Source of the DNA: Micromonospora cathayae
GTDB lineage: Bacteria > Actinomycetota > Actinomycetes > Mycobacteriales > Micromonosporaceae
DNA: 64,000 nt
NCBI RefSeq assembly: GCF_028993575.1
Contig: NZ_CP118615.1
Coordinates: forward strand, 1,240,001-1,304,000
Reading direction: 5' to 3'
A program made the translations under genes and the position numbers. The notes beneath the pieces were generated by a model, which searched no databases, had not been told where the DNA came from, and worked only from the letters and a program-made list of their open reading frames with translations. This document shows, piece after piece, positions 17,217 through 24,657 of this stretch (positions are counted from its first letter, which is position 1; the number at the start of each line of letters is the position of its first letter).

Positions 17217-18049
17217 TGGATCGCACCCCTGCCCCCGTCCGTCCGGTCCCCCGGCTCGTCGCCACCGACATCGACGGCACCCTGCTCGGCGCGGACCGGG
17301 CGATCAGCCCCTACACGGCCGACGTACTGGCCCGGCTCACCGCGCGGGGCGTTCCGGTGGTCCTGGTCACCGGACGCCCGGTCCGCTGGCTGAAGGTGGT
17401 GTACGAGCAGCTCTCCGCCCCGCTCCCGGCGATCTGCGCGAACGGGGCGGTGGTCTACGACCCCGTCAGCGACCAGGTGCTGCGCGCCGACCCGCTCGCT
17501 CCGGAGCTGCTCGCCGAGGTGGCCCGCCGGCTCCGGGCGGCGGTACCCACGGCCAGCTTCGCGGTGGAGATCGTGGACAGCCGCGAGATGCGGCACGAGG
17601 CGCACTTCCCGCTGCGCTGGGAGACCGACCCGACCCTGATCCGGGCGATCGTCGCACCGGAGGAACTGCATTCCGTACCGGCGGTGAAGCTGCTGGTCCG
17701 CGCCGGTGAGCAGGACCCGGACCTGTTCACGGCGGTGGTGGCCGAGGCCCTGGCGGGGCTGGCGGAGGCCACCCACTCGTCGGGCTCGGGGCTGGTGGAG
17801 GTGTCCGCCGCCGGGGTGACCAAGGCGGCCGGGCTGGCCTGGTACTGCACCCGGCTCGGCGTGACCGCCCCGGAGGTGCTGGCCTTCGGGGACATGCCGA
17901 ACGACGTGCCGATGCTGACCTGGGCGGGGCAGGCGGTCGCCGTCGGCAACGCCCACCCCGCCGTCCGGGCGATCGCCGACGAGGTCACCTCGGCGAACAC
18001 CGAGGACGGCGTGGCGGCGTACCTGGAGCAGGTCTTCGGGACGGACTGA
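17216..18049 (+). CDS. HAD-superfamily (Cof-type) phosphatase 2
   Basis: A 277-residue paralogue of the preceding gene: DIDGTLLGADR, VTGRPVRWL, TKAAGLAWYC and VLAFGDMPNDVPMLTWAG. Its ATG shares the A of the previous TGA (TGATG), so it is probably translated by reinitiation. The pair looks like a tandem duplication that has diverged, most strongly in the cap region that sets substrate choice. No specific substrate can be assigned. Confidence 0.9.
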   Translation: MDRTPAPVRPVPRLVATDIDGTLLGADRAISPYTADVLARLTARGVPVVLVTGRPVRWLKVVYEQLSAPLPAICANGAVVYDPVSDQVLRADPLAPELLAEVARRLRAAVPTASFAVEIVDSREMRHEAHFPLRWETDPTLIRAIVAPEELHSVPAVKLLVRAGEQDPDLFTAVVAEALAGLAEATHSSGSGLVEVSAAGVTKAAGLAWYCTRLGVTAPEVLAFGDMPNDVPMLTWAGQAVAVGNAHPAVRAIADEVTSANTEDGVAAYLEQVFGTD

Positions 18050-18165
18050 GCCCGACTTCCGGGCCGGGCCGTCTCCGTCCCGGGGCCGGTCCGTTCCCGG
18101 GTTCGGGGTCGGCGGGGTCGTCCGTTCCCGTCGCCGGTTCGCGGTCGGGTCGGGTTCGGATTCGG

Positions 18166-18759
18166 TCAGAGGTACTGGCCGGTGCTGTGGCCCTCGCCGG
18201 ACGGCGGCGACATGCCCGGCATCCCGGGGACGATCCCGCCGGGGCCGCTGGGCAGTGCCTGCCGGCCACCGGAGCGCATCTGCTCGAGCTGCACCCGGGC
18301 GGCCATCTGCTGGGCGACCAGCGCCGCCTGGATGCCGTGGAACAGCCCCTCCAGCCAGCCGACGAGTTGGGCGTGGGCGATCCGCAGCTCGCCCTCGCTG
18401 GGGGCCTTCTCCTCGGTGAACGGCAGCGAGATGCGTTCCAGCTCGTCACGGAGTTCGGGGGCGAGGCCCTCCTTCAGCTCGACGATCGACCGTTGGTGGA
18501 TCTCGCGCATCCGGTGCCGGCTGGCGTCGTCCAGCGGGGCGGCCTTGACCTCCTCGAGAAGCTGCTTGATCATGCTGCCGATCCGCATCACCTTGGCCGG
18601 CTGCTCGACAAGACGGGTCGGGTCGTCCTGCTGCGCCTCGTCGGTCTGCACCGTGCCCACCGGCCGGCCGTCCGGGCCGACCACCACCACGGTGCCGGAG
18701 TGCCCGGTGCCGTCCCGGCCCGGCTCGTCGTTCTGTGCAGCAGAGCGTGCTTCGGTCAT
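18166..18759 (-). CDS. bpa: Bacterial proteasome activator (Bpa)
   Basis: The 197-residue protein has a helical core (LVEQPAKVMRIGSMIKQLLEEVKAAPLDDASRHRMREIH and LERISLPFTEEKAPSEGELRIAHAQLVGWLEGLFHGIQAALVAQQ) and ends in SPPSGEGHSTGQYL. The final GQYL is the docking tail by which Bpa and Mpa open the actinobacterial 20S proteasome. Bpa forms a ring and activates degradation without ATP. No proteasome subunit gene is in the window. The gap 18050-18165 downstream holds only GC-rich sequence with no clear element. Confidence 0.9.
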   Translation of the reverse strand: MTEARSAAQNDEPGRDGTGHSGTVVVVGPDGRPVGTVQTDEAQQDDPTRLVEQPAKVMRIGSMIKQLLEEVKAAPLDDASRHRMREIHQRSIVELKEGLAPELRDELERISLPFTEEKAPSEGELRIAHAQLVGWLEGLFHGIQAALVAQQMAARVQLEQMRSGGRQALPSGPGGIVPGMPGMSPPSGEGHSTGQYL

Positions 18760-18893
18760 GCCCCATCTTTACCCAGTCGCGGAGCCGACCGCTCGCCGGG
18801 ACCGGCACCGGCGCACGATCGAACCGTCGGCCGGACCGCGATCGGCCCGCCAGCGGACTGCCGGTCCGGCGGAGGCGCGCTAGCGTCGCGGGC

Positions 18894-19691
18894 ATGTCCC
18901 TCGACCCGCGCGCCGTGCTGACCCGTCCGGCACCCCCGCCGGACGCCACGGTCGCCTACGGCGACCACCCGGACCAGGTCGCCGACCTGCGTCGTCCGAT
19001 CGGAGCCGGGCCGGCCGCGCCGCTGGTCGTGGTGGTACACGGCGGGTTCTGGCGGGCCGAGTACGACCGGACGCACACCGGGCCCCTGGCGGCCGGGCTG
19101 GCCGGGCTCGGCTACCCGGTGGCCCAGGTGGAGTACCGGCGCACCGGACAGCCGGGCGGCGGCTGGCCGGGGACGCTGACCGACGTACGGGACGCGGTGG
19201 CCGCCCTGCCCACGCTGGTGGCGCGGGAGCTGCCCGGTGTGCTGGCGGCCGGACCGCCGCTGCTGGTCGGGCACTCCGCCGGTGGTCAGCTCGCGTTGCA
19301 CGTGGCCGCCACCGCGCCGGCGACGGTCGCCGGCGTGTTGGCGTTGGCCCCGGTCGCGGACCTCGTCGAGGCGTACCGGCGGGACCTGGACGGTGGGGCG
19401 GTGGCCGCGCTGCTCGGCGGCGGCCCCGAGGAGGTGCCCGAGCGGTACGCGACCGCCGACCCGTCGCTGTCGGTGCCCCGGCAGACCCGGACGGTGATCG
19501 TGCACGGACTCCGGGACCGGCAGGTGCCGGTCGAGTTGAGCCGGACGTTCGTCGACCGGGCAACGGCGGCCGGAGCAGCGACAACGCTCGTCGAGCTGCC
19601 GGAGTGCGAGCATTTCGGGCTTATCGATCCGCTGTCGCCGGCCTGGCCGCACGTGGCCCGTGCGCTGGGATCATTACGACAAGGTCAATGA
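18894..19691 (+). CDS. Alpha/beta hydrolase
   Basis: A 265-residue hydrolase with the oxyanion segment VVVVHGGFWRAEYD, nucleophile elbow LLVGHSAGGQLALH and a C-terminal ECEHFGLIDP histidine, completing a Ser-Asp-His triad. HGGFW and the size resemble kynurenine formamidase-like esterases, but no tryptophan-degradation genes are nearby, so the substrate is open. TAGCGT at 18881-18886 lies seven bases before the ATG. Its TGA lies inside an operator palindrome of the next gene. Confidence 0.85.
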   Translation: MSLDPRAVLTRPAPPPDATVAYGDHPDQVADLRRPIGAGPAAPLVVVVHGGFWRAEYDRTHTGPLAAGLAGLGYPVAQVEYRRTGQPGGGWPGTLTDVRDAVAALPTLVARELPGVLAAGPPLLVGHSAGGQLALHVAATAPATVAGVLALAPVADLVEAYRRDLDGGAVAALLGGGPEEVPERYATADPSLSVPRQTRTVIVHGLRDRQVPVELSRTFVDRATAAGAATTLVELPECEHFGLIDPLSPAWPHVARALGSLRQGQ

Positions 19692-19699
19692 CCATTGAC
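19684..19699. promoter_or_regulatory. Operator-like palindrome GTCAATG-N2-CATTGAC
   Basis: Two perfect 7-base arms separated by AC overlap the -35 box TTGACG (19695-19700) of the following gene and the stop codon of the preceding one. The position would let a dimeric repressor block polymerase. Confidence 0.55.
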
Positions 19700-19723
19700 G
19701 CAGCGTCGGGTAGGGGGTAGAAC
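19695..19723 (+). promoter_or_regulatory. Sigma-70-type promoter TTGACG-17-TAGAAC
   Basis: A -35 TTGACG (19695-19700) and -10 TAGAAC (19718-19723) are exactly 17 bases apart, 57 bases before the substrate-binding protein start. This is one of the few promoters here with both elements clear. Confidence 0.65.
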
Positions 19724-19780
19724 GCCGAAGGGACTGCGATCGACCAGGCAACATCTCCTGGAAAGAAGTCGGGGTAACGG

Positions 19781-20968
19781 ATGAACCGCAGGCGGGCGCT
19801 CCAACTGTTGGCCGCAGCAGTCGGAACGACGGGGTTGAGCGCCGCGTGCGGCACCGACACCGGTGACAGCACGACGGAGCAGGGCAGCCCGATCAAAATC
19901 GGTCTGGTGGCCCCCCGGGCCGGTGGCTACAAGCCGATCGGCGACGAGATCCTCAACGGCTTCCAACTCTTCCTCGACCTCAACGACCAGCGGCTCGGCA
20001 ACCGGCCGGTGACCCTGCTCACCGCCGACGAGGGCGAGAACGCGACCACCGGCAAGGCCGCCGTGGACGGCCTGCTCCAGCAGGGCGTGACCGCGCTGAC
20101 CGGGGTGGTCAACTCCTCGGTCATGGTCGGCATCCGGGACACCGTCGAGCAGGCCCGGGTGCCGCTGGTCGGCTCGGACGCCTCACCCGCCACCCTGCAG
20201 AGCGTCGTCTACATCTGGCGTACCTCGTACGTGCTGGACGAGCCGGGGCGGGCGCTGGGCCGCTACCTCAGGCAGCGGCTCCCCCAGGGCGACCAGATCG
20301 TGATCATCGCGCCGGAGAACGTGGGCAGCCTCGACGTGGTGAAGGGGTTCACCCAGGAGTTCGGGGAATCCGACCCGCGCCTGGCCGGCGAGCCGATCTG
20401 GACCAGGTTCGCCACCGACCCGGGCAGCGGCTTCTTCGCCGCCGACATCCAGCGGGCGCTGGCCCGGAACCCGAACGCCGTGTTCTGCTTCTACGCCGGT
20501 CCGGCCGCCGTGCAGTTCATCAAGCAGCTGCGAGGCACCGGCTACCGTGGCCCGATCTACGCTCCCGGCTTCCTCACCGAGGGGTCGGTGCTCACCGAGA
20601 TCAAGCCGGCCGAGGCAACCAACATCCTGACCTCGCTGAACTACTCCGCCGACCTGAACAACGCCGCGAACCGGCGGTTCGCCGCCGCGTACCGCAAGAC
20701 CCACAACGCCTCACCCACCACGTACGCGATGGCGTCGTACGACGCGGCGCAGGTGCTGGACAAGGCGATCCGCCTGGCCGGGCCGGACGCAAACGCGCAG
20801 CAGGTCAACCTGGCCCTGGGCAAGGTCGGTCAGATCGACAGCCCGCGTGGGCCGTGGCAGTTCAACCAGCCGCGTACCCCGCAGCAGAAGTGGTATCTCC
20901 GCCGGGTCCAGCTCGACGGCCAGGTGCTCGCCAACACGCTGGTCAGCGAGCTGGCCACGCTGGGCTGA
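19781..20968 (+). CDS. ABC-type branched-chain amino-acid-like substrate-binding lipoprotein
   Basis: A 395-residue type I periplasmic-binding-fold protein. The signal peptide MNRRRALQLLAAAVGTTGLSAAC ends in a lipobox cysteine. The body shows IKIGLVAPRAGGYKPIGDEILNGFQLFLDLND, the LivJ-type ligand fold, with YAMASYDAAQVLDKAIRLAG near the end. No permease or ATPase genes are adjacent, so it is an orphan receptor or works with a distant transporter. A clear promoter and overlapping palindrome suggest specific control. Confidence 0.85.
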   Translation: MNRRRALQLLAAAVGTTGLSAACGTDTGDSTTEQGSPIKIGLVAPRAGGYKPIGDEILNGFQLFLDLNDQRLGNRPVTLLTADEGENATTGKAAVDGLLQQGVTALTGVVNSSVMVGIRDTVEQARVPLVGSDASPATLQSVVYIWRTSYVLDEPGRALGRYLRQRLPQGDQIVIIAPENVGSLDVVKGFTQEFGESDPRLAGEPIWTRFATDPGSGFFAADIQRALARNPNAVFCFYAGPAAVQFIKQLRGTGYRGPIYAPGFLTEGSVLTEIKPAEATNILTSLNYSADLNNAANRRFAAAYRKTHNASPTTYAMASYDAAQVLDKAIRLAGPDANAQQVNLALGKVGQIDSPRGPWQFNQPRTPQQKWYLRRVQLDGQVLANTLVSELATLG

Positions 20969-20978
20969 GCGCGGTGCG

Positions 20979-21190
20979 GCCCGGCCGGCGGGTGCGGGGG
21001 CGTGCGGCCGGCCGGTGGGTGAGGGCGGTGCGGCCGGCCGGTGGGTGAGGGCGGTGCGGCCGGCCGGTGGGTGAGGGCGGTGCGGCCAGCTGGTGAGGGC
21101 GGTGCGGCCAGCGGGTGAGGGCGTGCGGCCAGAACGGCAGGTGGGGGCGTGCGGTCGGCATCGGCCCGGGGTGCGGCCGGGGCCGGCCGG
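20979..21190. repeat. GC-rich minisatellite, about nine units of 22-26 bp
   Basis: Units beginning (G)CGGTGCGGCC and ending GGGTGAGG repeat from about 20979 to 21190. Three near-identical 26-base units at about 21001-21077 are followed by two 22-base units and then degenerate copies. The array lies between the convergent stops of the binding-protein and DDAH genes and may help terminate both transcripts. Confidence 0.8.
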
Positions 21191-21192
21191 GG

Positions 21193-22017
21193 TCAGGGCC
21201 GTAGCTCGGCGACGCAGCACTTGACGCTGCCGCCGCCCTTCTTCAGCTCGGCCAGCTCGACCGGGACCGGGGTGTAGCCGGCGGCCTTCAGCTTCGCGGC
21301 CAACCGGGTGGCCTCGTTGTTGAGCACCACGTTCGCGCCGTCGCTGACCAGGTTCAGCCCGAAGGCGAGCGCGTCGGCGTCGTCGGCGATCACCGCGTCC
21401 GGGAACAACTGGGCGAGCACCTGCTGGCTGGCGTGGGAGAACGCGCCCGGGAAGTAGACGACGTTGCCGTCGTCGATCGCGGCCAGGGCGACGTCCAGGT
21501 GGTAGAAGCGTGGGTCGACCAGGTGCAGCGACACCACCGGACGACCGAGCGCCTCCTGCGCCTCGGCGTGGGCGGCCGGGTCGGTACGGAAGCCGTACCC
21601 GGCGAGCACCAGCCCACCGTGCGCCTCCGGCACGTACGCGAAGTCGCCCTCGCCCTCGTTTGTCTCGTTCGGGGCGATGAACCGCCAGCCCTGCTCCTCG
21701 TAGAAGGCGCGGTGGGCGGCGGCCTCGGCGGCCCGCTGTTCGTGCTTGAAGCGCGCCCCGTAGGCGATGCCGTCGACCACGAAGGCACCGTTGGCCGCGT
21801 AGACCATGTCCGGCAGGCCGGCCTGCGGCGTCAGCAGGTGGACGGTGTGGCCGAGGCCCACCAGGGTCTCCCGCAGCCGGTCCCACTGCTTGACCGCGAG
21901 GGCCGCGTCCACCGGCGTGGTGACGTCCATCCACGGGTTGATCGCGTACTCGACCGCGAAGTGCTCGGGCGAGCACATGAGATATGTCCGCTTTCGTGGG
22001 ACTCGCTGCTGGTTCAC
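21193..22017 (-). CDS. Dimethylarginine dimethylaminohydrolase-like amidinohydrolase (DDAH)
   Basis: The 274-residue protein has the pentein features of DDAH: MCSPEHFAVEYAINPWM, LPDMVYAANGAFVVDG, FKHEQRAAE, DPRFYHLDVALAAIDDG and GGGSVKCCVAEL with the catalytic cysteine near the C-terminus. It would hydrolyse methylated arginines or related guanidines. The GTG at 22017 is chosen as the start because TAACCT lies eight bases upstream and the longer reading runs through this promoter. It is divergent from an Lrp-type regulator that probably controls it. Confidence 0.85.
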   Translation of the reverse strand: MNQQRVPRKRTYLMCSPEHFAVEYAINPWMDVTTPVDAALAVKQWDRLRETLVGLGHTVHLLTPQAGLPDMVYAANGAFVVDGIAYGARFKHEQRAAEAAAHRAFYEEQGWRFIAPNETNEGEGDFAYVPEAHGGLVLAGYGFRTDPAAHAEAQEALGRPVVSLHLVDPRFYHLDVALAAIDDGNVVYFPGAFSHASQQVLAQLFPDAVIADDADALAFGLNLVSDGANVVLNNEATRLAAKLKAAGYTPVPVELAELKKGGGSVKCCVAELRP

Positions 22018-22025
22018 GATGACCA

Positions 22026-22031
22026 AGGTTA
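22026..22031 (-). promoter_or_regulatory. -10 box TAACCT of the DDAH gene
   Basis: Read on the minus strand, TAACCT lies eight bases before the GTG start at 22017, in the 68-base divergent gap shared with the Lrp regulator. Confidence 0.45.
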
Positions 22032-22059
22032 GGTACGGTTGACCCCCGGTAACAGCCAC

Positions 22060-22070
22060 AAGCATTGCTT
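22060..22070. promoter_or_regulatory. Candidate Lrp operator AAGCATTGCTT
   Basis: An 11-base palindrome (arms AAGCA/TGCTT around one T) lies 16 bases before the regulator start and about 40 bases from the DDAH promoter. Its place in the divergent gap fits autoregulation and DDAH control. Confidence 0.4.
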
Positions 22071-22085
22071 CCGAGGGGCTGAACG

Positions 22086-22544
22086 TTGCAGATAGATGCC
22101 GTTGACCAGCGAATCATTGCGTTGCTCGTCGCCGACGCCCGCGCCTCGTACGCGGAGATCGGAAACCGGGTCTCGCTCTCCGCCCCGGCCGTGAAGCGCC
22201 GGGTCGACCGGCTCCGCTCCGCCGGGGTCATCAAGGGATTCACCGCCGTCGTCGACCCGGCGGCCGTCGGCTGGACCACCGAGGCGTTCGTCGAGCTGTT
22301 CTGCGCCGGCCGGACCACCCCGGCCCAGATCGGTGTGGTCGCCCGCCGGCACCCCGAGGTGGTGGGCGCGTACACGATCTCCGGCGAGGCGGACGCCCTG
22401 GTGCACCTGCGCGCCGCCGACATGGGCCACCTCGAACAGGCGCTGGAACGGCTGCGCGCCGAGCCGTTCGTCACCTCCACCCGCAGCGCCATCGTGCTGT
22501 CCCGGCTGGTCGAGTCGCCCGGGGTGGGCCCCTCCACCCGCTGA
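22086..22544 (+). CDS. Lrp/AsnC family transcriptional regulator
   Basis: A 152-residue regulator with an N-terminal winged helix (IDAVDQRIIALLVADARASYAEIGNRVSLSAPAVKRRVDRLRSAGVIKGF) and a C-terminal RAM/ACT-like effector domain (HPEVVGAYTISGEADALVHLRAADMGHLEQAL). It probably responds to an amino acid. The start is a TTG at 22086 with GAGGGG nine bases upstream; no ATG or GTG fits the conserved N-terminus. It is divergent from the DDAH gene, an arrangement that predicts arginine-derivative control. Confidence 0.9.
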   Translation: MQIDAVDQRIIALLVADARASYAEIGNRVSLSAPAVKRRVDRLRSAGVIKGFTAVVDPAAVGWTTEAFVELFCAGRTTPAQIGVVARRHPEVVGAYTISGEADALVHLRAADMGHLEQALERLRAEPFVTSTRSAIVLSRLVESPGVGPSTR

Positions 22545-22649
22545 CCCGACGGTTGGTCACGTCAACCGACGGCGGTCGGGTCGCCCGATGGTCCCGGGGT
22601 GGGAAAGAGCGGCGGGAACCGGTCCGGCACCCGCTGCGTCGGATCGGCC

Positions 22650-24542
22650 ATGAAGCGGGGAATCGTCGCCCTCACCACCCTCACCCTGGTGGCCGGTTGC
22701 ACCGCCGGCCCGTCCGAGCGGGACCGCGACCGCGACCGGCCCGCCGCCGTACCCATGCGGCTGGTGGCCTTCGACTCCTGCGCGGAAGCCCTCACCGATC
22801 TGCGGACCGCCCTGAAGGACTCGATCGGCCCCTGGGGCCTGGGCGGCGCGGTGCTGGCCCGGGACACCCGGGGAGGTGGCGCACGGACCGCCACCAGCCA
22901 GGCCGCCGGGCCCGAGGAACACTCCACCACCAACAACCACGAGTCCGACGCCGACGAACCCGACCTGGTGAAGACCGACGGGGGACGCATCGTCACCCTC
23001 ACCGGCGGCGTGCTGCGCGTCGTCGACACCGCCCGACGTACCACCATCGGCCGGCTCGAACTCGGCCGGGCCGGCACCGACGACGACTGGACGTCCGGGA
23101 AGCTGCTGCTGCGCGGTGACCGGGTCCTGGTCCTGACGAACGTGTTCGGCAACCGCACCCTCCCGGCACCGGGCGTCACCCGACCGGCCATCGGGCCGGT
23201 AGCGGTCGGGAGGACCAACATCGCCCTGGTCGAACTGACCGGCACGCCCCGCCTGGTCAGCCGCTACCAGATCGACGGTGAGCTGGTCGACGCGCGCAAG
23301 GTGGGCGGCACCGCCCGGGTGGTGGTCCGCTCCCAGCCCCGCATCGACTTCCCCCGACCCGGCACCGACGCCAGCGACGAGGAACGGATCGCGGCGAACC
23401 GGGCAGCCATCGACCGGGCCCCGGTGGAGGACTGGCTGCCCCGCTACGAGTGGACCGACGGCGGCGTGCGCCGCACCGGTCAGCTCCCCTGCGACCGGCT
23501 CTCCCGCCCCGCCGGACACACCGGCGATTCGCTGCTCAACCTGCTCAGCTTCGACCTCGGCACGGGGGCGCTGGGCGACGGCGACCCGGTCGGCGTGGTG
23601 GCCGCCGGCCAGACCGTCTACGGCACCGCCCGCAGCCTGTACCTCGCCGACCAGTCCGGTGGGCGGGCGGCTCTCCTGCGTCGGGAGACCACCGCCACCA
23701 GGGCGGAGACCGAGATCCACCGGTTCGACCTGACCGCGCCCGGACGGCCCCGGTACGTCGGTTCCGGCACCGTGCCCGGCCGGCTGCTCAACCAGTACGC
23801 GCTCTCCGAGTGGCAGGAGCACCTGCGGGCCGCCACCACCACGGACGGGCCGGGGGCGGGTCGGGAACGCCAGACCGACAGCAGTTCGGCGGTGTACGTG
23901 CTGCGCACCGACGGGCCGGAACTACGCCGGGTCGGTGCGGTCACCGGCCTGGGCCGGGGCGAGCAGATCTACGCGGTGCGCTTCCTCGGCGGTACCGGGC
24001 ACGTGGTCACCTTCCGGCAGACCGATCCGCTCTACACCCTCGACCTGCGCGAACCCGCCCAGCCGAAGGTGACCGGGGAACTGAAGATCACCGGCTACTC
24101 CGGGCACCTGCAACCGGTGGGGGAGAAACGGCTGCTCGGCGTCGGCCAGGAGGCCGACCAGGAGGGCCGGCGGCAGGGCCTGCTGGTCTCGCTGTTCGAC
24201 GTGGGCGACCCGACGAAGCCGACCCGGCTGGACCGGTACCACCGGCCCGGGTCCTACTCGCCGGCCGAGCACGAGCCGCACGCGCTGCTGTTCTGGCCGG
24301 CGAGCGGACTGGTGGTCCTGCCGGTGTCCGGCCCGAAGGAGAGAAGCCAGGAGGCGCTGGTGCTGCGTACCGACGGGTCGACGCTCAGCGAGGTCGGCCG
24401 GATCCGCCACCCCGGGGACCACCGGGGCGCGATCGTCCGCTCGCTGATCGTCGGCGACACCCTCTGGACCCTCTCCGAGGCCGGCCTCCAGGCCAGCGAC
24501 CCGACCACCGTCCGCACCCGGACCTGGCTCGCGGCGATCTGA
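22650..24542 (+). CDS. Secreted beta-propeller lipoprotein
   Basis: A 630-residue protein with a lipoprotein signal (MKRGIVALTTLTLVAGC). The mature region contains NNHESDADEPDLVKTDGGRIVTL, the signature of the bacterial beta-propeller domain family, followed by repeated blade segments such as EIHRFDLTAPGRPRYVGS, TFRQTDPLYTLDLREPAQPKV and SLFDVGDPTKPTRLDRY. It is probably an extracellular binding or scaffold protein; no catalytic residues are evident. The start ATG at 22650 gives the correct signal peptide. A strong terminator hairpin follows the stop. Confidence 0.85.
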   Translation: MKRGIVALTTLTLVAGCTAGPSERDRDRDRPAAVPMRLVAFDSCAEALTDLRTALKDSIGPWGLGGAVLARDTRGGGARTATSQAAGPEEHSTTNNHESDADEPDLVKTDGGRIVTLTGGVLRVVDTARRTTIGRLELGRAGTDDDWTSGKLLLRGDRVLVLTNVFGNRTLPAPGVTRPAIGPVAVGRTNIALVELTGTPRLVSRYQIDGELVDARKVGGTARVVVRSQPRIDFPRPGTDASDEERIAANRAAIDRAPVEDWLPRYEWTDGGVRRTGQLPCDRLSRPAGHTGDSLLNLLSFDLGTGALGDGDPVGVVAAGQTVYGTARSLYLADQSGGRAALLRRETTATRAETEIHRFDLTAPGRPRYVGSGTVPGRLLNQYALSEWQEHLRAATTTDGPGAGRERQTDSSSAVYVLRTDGPELRRVGAVTGLGRGEQIYAVRFLGGTGHVVTFRQTDPLYTLDLREPAQPKVTGELKITGYSGHLQPVGEKRLLGVGQEADQEGRRQGLLVSLFDVGDPTKPTRLDRYHRPGSYSPAEHEPHALLFWPASGLVVLPVSGPKERSQEALVLRTDGSTLSEVGRIRHPGDHRGAIVRSLIVGDTLWTLSEAGLQASDPTTVRTRTWLAAI

Positions 24543-24555
24543 CTTCCCTCCCCTC

Positions 24556-24601
24556 GGCGGGTGGGGCCCGGTTTCATCGGGGTTGCCGGGCCCCACCCGC
24601 C
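24556..24601 (+). terminator. Perfect 16-bp GC stem-loop terminator
   Basis: Bases 24556-24571 are fully complementary to 24586-24601, with a 14-base loop. The stem begins 13 bases after the beta-propeller stop and includes GGGTGGGGCCCGG. It separates that gene from the quinone oxidoreductase promoter. Confidence 0.8.
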
Positions 24602-24602
24602 C

Positions 24603-24633
24603 TTGACCTCGATCCCGGTTGAGGTTGTTGGCT
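24603..24633 (+). promoter_or_regulatory. MerR/SoxR-type promoter with dyad in a 19-bp spacer
   Basis: A -35 TTGACC (24603-24608) and a -10-like TTGGCT (24628-24633) are 19 bases apart. The spacer region holds ACCTCGATCCCGGTTGAGGT (24606-24625), a dyad with perfect ACCTC/GAGGT arms. Over-long spacers filled by a dyad are typical of MerR-family activation, and ACCTC...GAGGT is close to known SoxR boxes. Confidence 0.55.
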
Positions 24634-24657
24634 TGTCCCCGACAGAGAGGGGGAGCC

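Noticed and set aside
19781..20968. Part of an ABC transporter operon
   Set aside because: Neighbours on both sides are a hydrolase and DDAH; no permease or ATPase gene is adjacent.
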